64,000 nucleotides of DNA from Suillus spraguei (lineage: Eukaryota; Basidiomycota; Agaricomycetes; Boletales; Suillaceae): contig JABCPU010000018.1 of the NCBI GenBank assembly GCA_016800925.1, positions 248,001 to 312,000 of the forward strand, given 5' to 3'. Under the pieces are notes generated by a model, which was not told where the DNA came from, did not search any database, and worked only from the letters and a program-made list of their open reading frames with translations. The translations under genes and the position numbers were made by a program. Positions 9,849 to 20,890 of this stretch are shown here, in pieces; the first letter of the stretch is position 1; each line of letters opens with the position of its first letter.

Positions 9849-12173
9849 TTATGCAGCTGCTTTCACTACCTTGCCTGCTATATCCGACTGTCGTCTGCGA
9901 GGTACGCGCAGACCCTTGGCCTTCATCTGAACACGTTTTCCCTCTATGAAAATACATTAACGAGCAACTTGAAATAATAAAATCAATGGACAGACCTTCA
10001 ATGAACGCTTTGTCCTCGTCCGAATTAAATCCAACATCTTGCTGCTCATCTGCATCCACTGCATTGGTCATCTCGGCTTCCTGCGCACCAGCTTTTATCT
10101 TGGCCCGTCTTTCCACCTTGAACTTGGCCACATAGAACCCATCCATGTTGTGCACATGGGGGTAAAACCTCTTTGTCAGCTTCACGCTCGGGTGGAAGGT
10201 CTTTCCGCGATACTTTGTAAAACCATCCCTGCCAAAGCCGAGACCAGTGTCCACCAGTTTCACGTTCGGGCGCTTTCGTAGTGCATAATCGACCACAGCC
10301 TCGTTTTCATCGACAGTGACGGAACACGTAGAGTAGACCAGAAATCCTCCCGTCTTGGAGTCGGGAGAGACGCTATCAATGGCGCAGAGGATCAGCTGCT
10401 TCTGGAGGTGCGAGAGGAGATGGAAATCACGCTCAGACTATACAAATATGTCAGTATTTGAATCTTTGACCACAAGCTAGAAAACTCACCTTGTTGACCT
10501 TCACACTTGAGTCCTTGCTGATAACACCGGTGCCACTACATGGCGCATCCAAAAGGACTCTGTCAAACCCACCCATTACCTTTGGAAACTCCCGGCCATC
10601 GTATGAACAGACGACGACGTTTTTGCATCCTAGACGATGTACATTCGCGGTCAGACTTTTTGTTCGTGCCTTGTTTGCATCATTGGCGAAAACAATGCCA
10701 GTATTTTGTAGGAGTGCAGCGATGTGCGTCGTCTTGCCTCCAGGGGCAGATGCCATATCAAGTACACGTTCATTCGGCTGAGGTTTTAATGCAATCACGG
10801 GAAGGAATGACGAAGCTGCCTGGAGCATATAGTGGCCAGAGAGGTACTCGGGTGTCGCACCTGTCGTGGAATTTAATTCCGCACGACTCGAGAATAAAGG
10901 ATTCACACAAACCTATGGGTACGCTGCTTTCGAATACTTGCAGACCGACATTGGTCCATTTGCCTATCGGCTCGAGGTTGACACCACGGTTGATGAGGGC
11001 TTGCGCAAGGTCTCGTCTTCGTGTTTTGAGTGTATTTGTTCTGATAGTCACTGGTCTTGACACCTCATTTGCTTCGAAGAACTCGATAGCCTACGGAAGG
11101 GTGATACGAGATAAGCATAGGACTATAAAGAGAGAGATAGCACACACCTCAGAAACTGGAAATAGCTGGAATAGCTTCTCAGCAAGAAAATCATTATACC
11201 CGTAGTAACTAGCGACATCAGAGACGAGCTGCTCGACATATTCCGACCGTAGTCTGTACATGTCATTTGAAATACAGACATAATTAAAAGCAGCTAATCG
11301 AAAGACGTACCGGCCTTTCGCGCCCAGCTTTCTGAAATTGCCCAAGATACGAACACATTCTCGCATCCTCCGCTGAACGACATGGACATCAGCAACATGG
11401 TTCTTCTCCTCTGCTCTCTCTTCAGCCGTAGGTAAATGAAATGCCTCCGCGTCTTCTCCCTCTCCTTCCATGTCGATTTCCTCATCGCTGCCCTCCAAAG
11501 CAGCATTCTGCATCTCTTCGATATCAAGCTCCGCCTCACGAGCAGCCTTCTCGTCGAGGGCACGAGAACGGGATTCAATGTTCTTGGCGGTAACAGGCTC
11601 GTCCTCGTCCTCGTCCACATCATCGGAGTCTTCATCTGAGGCTGTTGGAATAATTTTGGTTGGACGTTCAGCCTGCTTAGATTTCCGGCCTTTTTGTGGG
11701 AGCAGTTCGACCTCTTCATCATCTGAGCCAAGATCCAGTTCCTCCGGGACCCCTCGTAAAGGTCATCGCTACAGGACAAAAAAATTAGCCAGGAATATAG
11801 TGAGAGGTGGAACTCACTCCTCGTCCATATCCAAGTCATCCAGACTGTCCACTGCGAAACCATCAACATCTTCCAAATCGCTGGCGACTTCCCATCCATC
11901 ACTTTCACCTTCCTCCGAGAGTGGTTTGCTTTTTTCTTTGGTAGGCGTAGGCTTAACCTTTGATACCTTTTCTGAATCCTTCGTCCGCTTCTTTGAGGCC
12001 GGAGGTTCATCTGCCTTGGCTTTTTTTGTAGGACGGCTGTTAATAGTTGGTTCAGGCTCGTGATCTACATTTGCCTTCCGTTTTCCAAGCTTTTTCGTCG
12101 AAGGGCGAACTTCATCTGGATTGCGAAGTGGAGCTGGAGGCGCTTGCTTGTACTTTGCTCGTCGCCCTCCCAT
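9849..12173 (-). CDS. NOP2: 25S rRNA (cytosine-C5)-methyltransferase Nop2/NSUN1
   Basis: Nucleolar SAM-dependent enzyme that methylates 25S/28S rRNA and is needed for large-subunit assembly. The start [16 protein letters not shown] is at 12173; a long Lys/Glu-rich N tail is followed by the methyltransferase core with the SAM loop [14 protein letters not shown], the catalytic motif [15 protein letters not shown] (Cys) and [17 protein letters not shown]. The C end is basic ([17 protein letters not shown]). About eight exons. In the acidic N region the frame slips at the CCCC run 11750-11753: one more base would read [20 protein letters not shown] in continuous frame, while the present frame drifts into non-acidic residues. 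I consider this a homopolymer error. The catalytic part is intact. Confidence 0.95.
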
Positions 12174-12285
12174 GGCAGGCTAGATATGTCGACGCGGAGA
12201 GATAGCAGAAAACACTACAGACTAAGTCAAATTACGAGCTAATTTTTCTCTTGCCCGATTTGGATAATGTCCTCTACACGTCGCT

Positions 12286-13057
12286 TCAACCGATGCGCAA
12301 CCCCAACGCAAGTCCAGCAATGAAAGACGCCCTTGGCTGAAAGTCTGCTGTTAAAAAGTCTACCATCCATCTCCACAGTGACGGAATAGTTGGTGGTTTC
12401 TTGTTGCCCAATGCGTCTGTCGTGTACAACAAGTTCTCGAATCTAGCAGCCATGCCACCCCAATTAACACGGACCAGTGACATCGACCCAAGATACTGTT
12501 AATCCGATAAGCGCACGTCGACCAAGAAAACATATTACATACTTGAAGGAGGACGAATACACCACCCAAGAAGAACGCGACCATTTTTGCACCTTTCTTG
12601 ATGAATACACCCGCGCACACGCCGGCTGCCGTGCCAAATGTCAATTCATACAGATTGACAGTGGACTCTGGGGGTGGAGGCTGGCCCTGAGGGGGCGGTG
12701 GGGGTGTGGAACCTATGTGCCTCAGGGTTCAGCTAGGTAACAATAGCTATAATTCGTACTGGTACCTTTACCGTCACAATGAATGATTGGTGCGGTACAC
12801 GTTGCTATGCCAAGCATAATCCCTGCAATCCCTGTAGCTGTCAGCAAGCTGGGCAGGAGCTGCCCTTTTCGTGTACCGTCCAGTCGGTTCATTACCCATG
12901 TCTGAGGCAAATGGGCGCGTGCAGGAAGTAAACGCTGTCGGCAAATACCAGGGCCTGCCAAGAGTGAGCGATGGCGGAGAAACTGGATAGCGCACAAGCT
13001 CGAACGAGTAGTGAGTGGACTAAAGCCAAGTAATGGCCGGACAAGCGAGAACGACAT
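12286..13057 (-). CDS. FUN14 domain mitochondrial outer-membrane protein
   Basis: FUNDC1-like protein. The start MSFSLVRPLLGFSPL (13057) leads a basic, Ser/Arg-rich presequence of about 50 residues. A membrane segment (LTATGIAGIMLGIATC) follows, then CTAPIIHCDG, a proline-rich loop and the FUN14 core LTFGTAAGVCAGVFIKKGAK, FLGGVFVLLQYLG and SLVRVNWGGMAARF. It ends VDFLTADFQPRASFIAG then LALGLRIG at a TGA (12286-12288). Three exons: G|GT joins after the CDG codon, and CAA|TAT joins LLQ to YLGS. Animal FUNDC1 is a mitophagy receptor; a comparable role in fungi is inference. A perfect TGACGTCA lies about 100 bp upstream (13158-13165). Confidence 0.9.
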
Positions 13058-13157
13058 AGAAACTCTAGAAATGGTTTGGTGTGCTGAAGCTGAAGTGTTA
13101 CTGTGTAGGAGAAACTGTAAGTATGTGCTAGTAAACCATTGACAAGTATAGGTAAGT

Positions 13158-13165
13158 TGACGTCA
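13158..13165. promoter_or_regulatory. CRE/ATF palindrome upstream of the FUN14 gene
   Basis: A perfect TGACGTCA 101 bp upstream of the FUN14 start, in the short gap before the next gene's stop. Possible stress or bZIP control; inferred from the motif only. Confidence 0.4.
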
Positions 13166-13282
13166 TCCTTATAAGGCACACTAGTGTACATGGATAAGTA
13201 CGTAGAACTCAAGTCCAGATCATGTCCAGGTCTTTGTCTTTCAAATGCCAATGCTATCGTAAGTGAAAGTCCAAGCCCAAGA

Positions 13283-15026
13283 TCATTCTTCTTCTCGTCC
13301 AGCAGCGGTAAGCACGAGTCTCTTCCACTCGTCCAGATCGACATTAGAACTTGTAGAATCGTTGCGAAGATGTTGCAAGCTGGGTCGCATTAGTCTGGGA
13401 TGTCCAATAGTACCTTTGGGATATTGAACAGGATCTTGCACTATGTCCCGAGGAAAATCTATAAACTTGTCCTTGGATTCTCTTCTGGGGATATTAGAAA
13501 GGTGGAGTTCGAATGTGGGTTCATTCGATCCTGTGGAGAGTCGCAGGGTGGGCAGGGCAGTCAGTGGGGGAGACAAAAAGCCATTACTAGGAGTGTCGTA
13601 ATCACCTCCTGCAGCCTGATCCTCTGCATGCTCGTGAACACTGGCCATCACTGTGGAATGTGCAGACAGCTGACCGGGGAAGCGCGACATCGACGGTGAT
13701 GTATACGGGCGAGCAGGTATAGTCCTTTGGGAATACATTGACCCCGAACTTCCCGTGATTACACTCAGGGTTCGATTAGGTTCTTTAGTGAGTGGTACGG
13801 AGACCATGGGGAATTCATAAGTTGATCCATAGAAGCTGGTCTTGCCAACAAATTGGTCGGGCAAAGCAGACGACGGAAGAGAATGCGAGCGACGCGGGTA
13901 TTGTCGCGGAGATGATGAGCCAGATGCACTCAGGCTTCCGTCAGCGCCGTCTGGAGCACGGATGGTTCTCACAACACTAGATGCGTCAGAGTAGGCTGAA
14001 GAAGCACTTGGCGGCTCCAGCTCAATGCTATCATCACCCATTGCTTGTTGTGGCATTTGCAACGAGGAGAATGACAACGCATTGTTAAGAACCTTGTGAG
14101 CGGCAGGGATATGAGAGGGAAAGGGAAGCTCCGACTCAGAGACCTCCGGAGACATCCCCTCCTCGTTTTTCAAAAGCCATGCATCATGAGACATGGACGA
14201 CACATGAGACATGCGCAGATCATTCGTGACCTCCACGACATCAGCCTTATTCTCCAAATCGTCAGCTTGAGTTGGGCGAGGGATAAAAGGCACGAAAGGC
14301 AGGCAGATAGCATACAAAAGCACTGTCATGACTCGTCATTACGTGCAAAAGGATGGGGTAAACGAGCACTTACGCAGTGCGGAAATAACCCAAGATCCTA
14401 TGAGGACTGTCATTGTCATTTTATGGCAATTGGTAGTCGAGCCTTGGTTCAGTCAGCCTATGAATCACTCGCACAGCCAAGAGAACTAACCGAAAGCACT
14501 GCAAGGAAATTTAGGGCTGAGAACCATGAAGGCTACGGCACCACCTAGAAAAAGCAATGTTGGTTCCATTCCTGCATACTTAGCACAGTCAACACGAACC
14601 GACGTTAAGACCAAAAAGTAATATGGCTCGCATGGCGTCCGGCCAAAATTGATATTGTACAACAATCCTGGGTACCGTAAGCATGCTGCGGATAGGAGTG
14701 GAGTGATGATACTCACATAAGATACAACAAAATCGATTGAATGAAGTCGAGAGCGATGAGGCCGAAGAGAAATCCGCCTGCGACGACGGTTTTAGTACAG
14801 GTCATTGCGAAACTTGGTGATGCTACTTACGCTCGCCGGAATTGTAGCCCGACCAATTACTGGCCACGTACACGGCGATGATGATGCTCCATATCAAGGA
14901 AATAATCGAGGCAAAAGCTTCGAAGGACGTCAGTCAGAATCAGCCTATGATATCATACATATGGAACTCACCGAGAAGAACGATACGAAGCTTCCGAAAT
15001 GTGTTCCACGAAGTGTTTGGAGCCAT
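13283..15026 (-). CDS. Multi-pass membrane protein with long disordered C tail
   Basis: Family not firmly recognised; the layout resembles fungal MARVEL-like four-helix proteins. The start MAPNTSWNTFRKLRIVLL (15026) is followed by the hydrophobic segments AFASIISLIWSIIIAVYVA, GLIALDFIQSILLYL, EPTLLFLGGAVAFMVL and MTVLLYAICLPFVPFI, spread over five or more short exons. The last exon encodes about 330 Ser/Pro-rich residues (SSPRQYPRRSHSLPSS, PLTALPTLRLSTGSN) and ends VDLDEWKRLVLTAAGREEE. The tail looks cytosolic and phosphorylatable. Central exon borders are approximate. It is the first of three membrane genes on this strand between 13 and 21 kb. Confidence 0.65.
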
Positions 15027-15573
15027 TAAAAGGGGGGGACTGACGTAGGTCAGTGAAATCGAAGGGTGAAGAACTTGAATGTAATATAGGAAAGACGAAA
15101 AGAAATACCAAAACGTGGCTACGTCAATGAAACAAATTCACCGCGCAGTTAATACTAAACAGACACAGGGACGGAATCGGGCCAGCCTCCGTTGTGTTAG
15201 TCAACGGATGGCATTTTATACCACAGCAATACTGCCCCTGGGAAGGGGTAGCAAATTTAGTCGCCTAGATGATATGCAGTGCCAGTCTCAACGCCTCAAG
15301 TTTTCAGCGCACCCTGCCAGTGAGAGTCATAAGGAGTCTAAAAACACCGCCTTGGTCAAATATAAATAAATTCCTGAGAATGAAGGGAGGGAACATTACT
15401 AGAAGCGAATGGCAATTAGCGCACGCCGTAAAAGGGTGCACCCTCATATTCCTAAAGAAGGAAAAAAAGCAGTGCAGGTTATGTAGGGGAGCTTCCATAA
15501 GAGGCAAAGTAGAAAACGCTTAGCAGTGTCAGAGAGAGGCACAAATATTGACAGCTCGTAAGCACGAACCATC

Positions 15574-16364
15574 ATGTCCAGTCCAGGAGAACAACAGCCC
15601 CTCCTCGCATTTCCCTATGAGGAGGAAAATGAAAATGTCCCCACTGAGCCGCCCAAAAGTACTTTGGGTGTCTGGCGCGAGAACACTTCGAGCATTCTGG
15701 AGTCCCGGCTCTTTCACACATTCGTTATTACATTGGTGAGCAGCCGGTGTCACATATTTCCGTCTGCTGTTGACGTATAGCACCATTGTAGATTGTGATT
15801 GATGCTACTTGTGTCCTAGCTGATCTCGGGTACACCGTTTTGTCCGATACATGCTCCCCACTGGATGAAGGCCCTGCATGGCTTGAAGTTTTGGCCACTA
15901 TATCACTTGCCATAACCACGGTCTTTCTTATTGAAATACCAGTTACCCTCTGGGCTTGTGGATTCGGCTTCTACAACCCATTCTCAGATGTTCCACATGC
16001 TGTTTTTCATCTGTTTGATGCCGTGATCATCATTACAACTTTCATACTCGAATTTTTCCTTGAGGGGAGCGAACGTGAATTGGCTGGACTGTTGATTATT
16101 CTTCGTCTGTGGCGATTAGTAAAGCTTGTTGGAGGTAATTCTAAGTTAAACCCATTTCTCTCGTCCCGTCTCATAAGCTTTCCAACAGGCATTGCTGTGG
16201 GAGCTGCAGAACTAGAAGAAGGAATAGCAAAGGAACTTGAAGAGACAAGGAGGCAGCTTGACGGCACCACAACCGCACTTGCAAAGGCTCGTGACGAGAA
16301 TCGCAAGCTACGTGGACGGGTAGCTTGGTTGGAGTCAGGCGGGTCTGAGGGAACCGAGTTTTGA
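15574..16364 (+). CDS. Voltage-gated proton channel Hv1
   Basis: Four-helix voltage-sensor protein that conducts H+ without a separate pore domain. Exons are 15574-15735, 15792-16134 and 16189-16364; the start is MSSPGEQQPLLAFPYEEE. S1 holds the selectivity aspartate in VIDATCVLADLGY (D58). S3 is HLFDAVIIITTFILEFF with its conserved Asp. S4 is LLIILRLWRLVKLVGG, keeping the RxWRxx signature with R159 and R162 but Lys at the third gating position (K165) where human Hv1 has Arg. The C end (ELEEGIAKELEETRRQL onward) is a heptad-like coiled coil, as in dimeric animal Hv1. Roughly 226 residues, close to family size. It sits alone on the plus strand among minus-strand membrane genes. Confidence 0.93.
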
Positions 16365-16777
16365 ATTGGAACGGATCCTTTAATCACACAACTTGAACTC
16401 TTTCAATCATCCATTTCTGGAAAGTCCAGGTGTAAGTATTCAAGATTCTACAGCTGTATTATGATGGTGGATATATTTAATATGGTGATACCCGAGTCCA
16501 AATGAAAGCTAAATGTGCTAAGGAAATGCTAAGGGATACAATTGGATATGTTGATGGGACAAGAAAGTTGAGCAGTAAGGTGAATGTACAAGAATGATAA
16601 AAAATCCAGCTCTATGGAATCATCAGTGTTCAGCGTGAAGATCAACAACGTTGGCCGCATCTGCGGGTATCCACTCAGATAGTTGCGGTCGTGGGATGGG
16701 CAGATCAGGATCTGCAATCCTCTTCGGAAAAATGGCCGGAGTCCGTGGTGTCAAAGTTGAGCAGGATGTATTTTTAT

Positions 16778-18496
16778 TCAGCTGCAAATCCACGAAGTCT
16801 CAGGATACTTGAGATCATTCACACCCGACACCTCTCTGGCACGAGCTTTTGGAGGTGGCAGGGGTACCTTTGGAGAGTTGCTAGACGGCGATAGACGTTG
16901 TGTCAAAAAAGGTTGGTCCACACCACGCCGAGTCTGAAGCTCAAGTTGCTTCGCCCACGCTGGTCGGGTAGAATCGATGGATGGACAATGACGGGAAAAC
17001 AGAATAGGCTTTGAGGGCTCGACGACACGTCCTTCAACTCTATAAAGCCTTTCCCAAGTGTCTGCAATGTATTTGGAGATCTTGCAAGAACCGCCGCTTT
17101 CAGTCCAGGCGGACGATGAGATTTCCGACAATGGGCGTGAGGGAAGAGAGACGGGTATCGAATCGGTAAGGTTGAACCAAGGAACCGCAGTCACGGGCAT
17201 TTTCCAAAGGGTAGGCAGGAAATAGACATGAGTTGCTGCCATCACGCACAGCGTAACACAATACACAAGCACTGTTCACATCATCAGTGTCAGTCATGAG
17301 ACATAAGACATGTTCCATCACGACATACTGATGAACGTAGTAAACCAGCTGATCGGCACGAGCAGTGCTGCAGAAGCGCAGACAGTCCACGTGGCTGAAA
17401 AAATATAGGAAGTCAACTAAGCAACAAACCACCGATCAACCATACTTACAATGCGATTGATACAACATCGGGGGACTAGCGGTTGTGACATAAATGCTGG
17501 CAGCTTCAATATCATGATGGTGTGATCAGAGGCATTGATCTAAGATGTAGCAAACGGTGATAGCTACCGAGCTGAAGTATGCCCATCAATACAGTCCAGC
17601 CACACTCAAATCTAACATGGGAAGGCCTCGCTTTTGGGCATATAACCTCCGCTGAATATGCTCTAATGAGAAAAGTCAGGGGGCTATCAAGGGTCAACAA
17701 TGCAATACTTACAGCATTGTAAGAGCGAATATTAGGGCAGCGTTTACAACAAGGAATGCCGCTGCACCAGGCACTGCAAATGAGTGAGTCGAGGTTATCA
17801 GCGCCACACTGGACAACACACCTGGCATTCCAGAAGAAGTAGAGGACATGATATTCCACCCTGCAAATATAGTTGCTAGCAAATTGGAATAAAGGATGAG
17901 GGCTGCGCCGATGTTATTTGGCTGGATCGCATTTACTGACATTATGTACTCACTGAAAAATATGGCACGAATGATGATGAAGGGATTCTGCATTTCGTCG
18001 GCTCCAATGGTGCTGTTGGTCGTGAAAGAAAGAGCAACGGTAGGGAAAGTCGTGCAATTTGAACAACTGTGAAAGGTGAAAACGAAGTTGAGCGGGGATT
18101 GATAGAACTAAGTTGCACCCTGTAGGAGCAAGTATTGTTCGGTCCACCAGAGACAAAGGGGATCGGTACACACAGGATCCTATTAAATATCGACCATTGT
18201 CGACGTAGCAAGCGAAAGACAAGCTTCGCATTGTAAAGAACAATAAGAGTGCATGCAACAATAAGAATGCATTGTCCAAATAAGGAAATTATAGTAACGC
18301 CCATGGACATGAGAATGGCTGCATAGGTACCAAATGGCGCTTGGGCGTCTCTACGTAGCAGTAATAATTTAGCAACTTCGGATAGCTGCGAAAAAAAGGC
18401 GCATTTGACTGATTGGTATGAGGAAATTGAGTGAGTGAAAACCACCTTCAAGCTCAACGTGATCACCGACTCGACATAATACTTACTCTCGGACAC
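16778..18496 (-). CDS. Multi-pass membrane protein, second of three (function unknown)
   Basis: Not assigned to a named family. At least seven exons. Hydrophobic segments include GVTIISLFGQCILIVACTLIV, PNNIGAALILYSNLLATIF, GAAAFLVVNAALIFALTML and VLVYCVTLCVMAATHVYFL. An extracellular-looking loop holds NCTTFPTVALSFTTNSTIG with N-glycosylation sequons. The C tail is hydrophilic and ends ARAREVSGVNDLKYPETSW then ICS. The first clear coding stretch (SESKYYVESVITLSLK) has no in-frame ATG, so the true start is unresolved and may lie in an unplaced exon or behind a lost base. The layout (helices, glycosylated loops, basic tail) is shared with its neighbour at 19084-20890. Confidence 0.6.
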
Positions 18497-18585
18497 TGTT
18501 TAATGGGGATCGAAAATGCTTTCAAGCTAATTTGAATCCGGCGATGAGTGTAGATAGACCTCGATAAAATGGAATTTGTATATGG

Positions 18586-18919
18586 TCATGGAGCCTCCGA
18601 GTGCAAAGTTGTTGCTGCTAGATTATACTGGACATTTTTGCGGTATTTCGTCGCCAAATCCGCTGCAATCTTCACAGAAGCATTGGCACAAAGTATTTCC
18701 TGCGAGTGAAATCAAAATTATTAAATCTTGATCATTCAATTGAGTCGCGACAATGCGCACCTCCACACAGTGGTTCAATTCGAGGATCATCTCCGTGCAT
18801 GCTGACTATTGGCAGTGATATGAGCATGGTCGATTGGCATCGCATGTAGGCAGACTCACAGCATTCTTGAGAATACGCTCTAGCAAAACTGCTTGCCGTT
18901 CAGCATGAGGATTCTCCAT
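18586..18919 (-). CDS. DAD4: DASH/DAM1 complex subunit Dad4
   Basis: Outer-kinetochore protein of the microtubule-binding DASH ring. Three small exons (18860-18919, 18761-18805, 18586-18699) total 219 nt and give 72 residues, the same length as yeast Dad4. The product starts MENPHAERQAVLLERILKNA, continues TEMILELNHCVEEILCAN and ends YNLAATTLHSEAP. The MENPHE-type N terminus, the ILxRI motif and the VQxNLxAT C end are diagnostic. Introns of 54 and 61 nt have GTGAGT and GTGCGC donors. It lies in the gap between two membrane-protein genes and no single frame exceeds 40 codons, so gene finders may miss it. Confidence 0.93.
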
Positions 18920-19083
18920 GATTCACTGGTGTTGTAAAGTTCTTGTAATGATGGTAGACGGAATCGAAAGCGGTGCACTAAATTCAATTTCCTCTCTCGG
19001 CAGACTATATGTAAAGACAGCTGACCAACTCAAAATACTACTAGTGTATCGTATAGATATACCCTACTTCCTAACTTCGAAGC

Positions 19084-20890
19084 TCACGCTCTTGTCTTAT
19101 CAACATCGACATGGTGACCAGCCAAATGAGGAGTAGGGTGCTGTGTTTCGTCAGCTGATGGCGGCCGCACGCGAGGACCAGAAGGCCGTCTAGTCCGGGG
19201 ATGTGTCAACAAATCATGGGGAGCACTGGAATGGAGCTCCGACGGAACTTGAGCGCTTCGTCTCGGAAACTCGAAAGCACTGGGTGGTGGTTTTCTCTTT
19301 GTTTTAATTGGTTGCTCCAGGACATTCGCTCGTGGCCAATCAAATTGTGATGAAGATGGGGGGGATGGAGAAGGCGATGTTCGCGCTTCCTGCGCCAGTA
19401 TTGACGATTGGACCGAGTTCGAAGCAGTGGGTGGTGGTTTCCTCCTTGTCTTAAACGGTTGTTCCATAGCATTTGCTCGCGGCCAATCAAATTGCGACGG
19501 AGATGAGGGTGATGGAGACGAGGGCGGTGCTTGCGCCTCCTGTGCCAATATTGATGTTTGGGCTGGCTTCGAATAGGTGATGGACATATTGAGTCGAGAA
19601 GGTGCTGCTGGTGGAAGATCCATCTGCGGAGGAATCAAACCACGAATGCCTTGCGAGTAGACGAGAGCGGGGGAAGGATATGATACAAAAGGAGTAGGTA
19701 TCGCTTGAGGTAAGGACAAGGCGGAATCCACAGGCATATGTTGTGGTTCATATGGGCGGTAATGTTCGATCTCGTACTCAGAATCAAGTCCAGCATGATG
19801 TTCATAGGCCGGATTTGGAACAACTGAGCGAGGCCTGTGGACTTCCGATGACCCGCGTCCTTTGAGGAAACGGGGAGTTGTCGGCGAGTTCTGGGCACTA
19901 GGCAGGCATTGGCGAGTGGTCTCAATGCGGAGATAACGAACATTGTGATGCCATACGCCAGGATCGATCCGTTGTGTCGTAACCGCTGTTACGACTAGGA
20001 GAGACAGATAAAGAAGCACTAGTAAAATTAGCTAATCGGCAGGCTAGATGAAAAAGTCTGGAACATACATATGATAGTACAAATCCAAGTAAATGCTACA
20101 AGAACAGCGGTCGACGAACAGGAATTGTCATCCACATTGGTGGCTATATGCATAATGTAGATTAGCATATTGGTCAGTAAAAAGATGATGTATTCAACCT
20201 TGGGCGGAGCATTGAATATGCGGCGCAATTGCGGTCACGGCGGCCGCACCAGCTGAAGTAAAAGTTAGACATCAATATCCCGATAAGCACGAAGAAACAC
20301 ACCCAATTGCATGAGCCAGACGAGTGCTACCCATGCGCACTCGATCCACACTCGCGCAGAAAGTGGATCTGTACATAGTAAGTCGGCGAAAATACTAGAA
20401 GACATGTCAGTATCTGGGAACGATGGACAAGGGACACTTACATTGGAAAGATAAAAGCAAGGCTAGAAGCACCCAAGAATATGAGATAGATATCGACTTG
20501 CACTGAGGATGGAGCTTAGAGTGATGTCATGACCCGTATGAATGACTGCGTACTAGTCTGGCCTCCTGTCGCTTGGACGAGGCTGCGATTCCATACAGCA
20601 ACGCTGCATATAATGGCATTACAGACGACGAAAAGACCTATCAGGCCAAAGATATTTGACAAAACGTCCTAACTTGAAGGTGAGAAAACAAGGCATACCG
20701 AACAGAACATAACGAGCGAAAAGCAGAGTAGACTTCATCTTCGATATCGATAGGATGTTAGGAGTACATACGAGAATTATAGGGCCTAAGAGATTAAACC
20801 CCACAGCGGGAGATGAAACGAGCGAAGCAAGGGAGGGAAGCTTAGCCACAAAGATCCAGCTTTGTGAAGGAATGGCCGTCTTGTGTTAAC
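19084..20890 (-). CDS. MARVEL-like membrane protein with repeat-bearing Pro-rich tail
   Basis: Third of the minus-strand membrane genes. Hydrophobic segments VQVDIYLIFLGASSLAFIF, WIECAWVALVWLMQLAGAA (then AVTAIAPHIQC), CSSTAVLVAFTWICTIILL and YLSLLVVTAVTTQR match the pattern of basidiomycete MARVEL-type proteins with a cysteine-bearing last loop. Six or more exons; the final one encodes a tail of about 290 residues rich in Pro/Ser with two 49-residue repeats (SQFDWPRAN, KPPP). The first coding exon opens with AKLPSLASLVSSPAVGF and has no clear in-frame ATG, so the 5' limit is approximate. The stop is at 19084-19086. Function unknown; cell-cortex or membrane-domain organisation is a guess from fold type. 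Confidence 0.6.
19281..19574 (-). repeat. Two-copy 147-nt in-frame tandem repeat
   Basis: TGGGTGGTGG recurs exactly 147 nt apart (19281 and 19428), and the flanking sequence stays similar through both copies. Each unit encodes the pattern SILAQEA, a Ser/Pro run, SQFDWPRAN and EQP-KT-RKPPP. A further SILAQEA upstream begins a partial third unit. The repeat lies in the disordered tail of the membrane protein. Confidence 0.85.
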
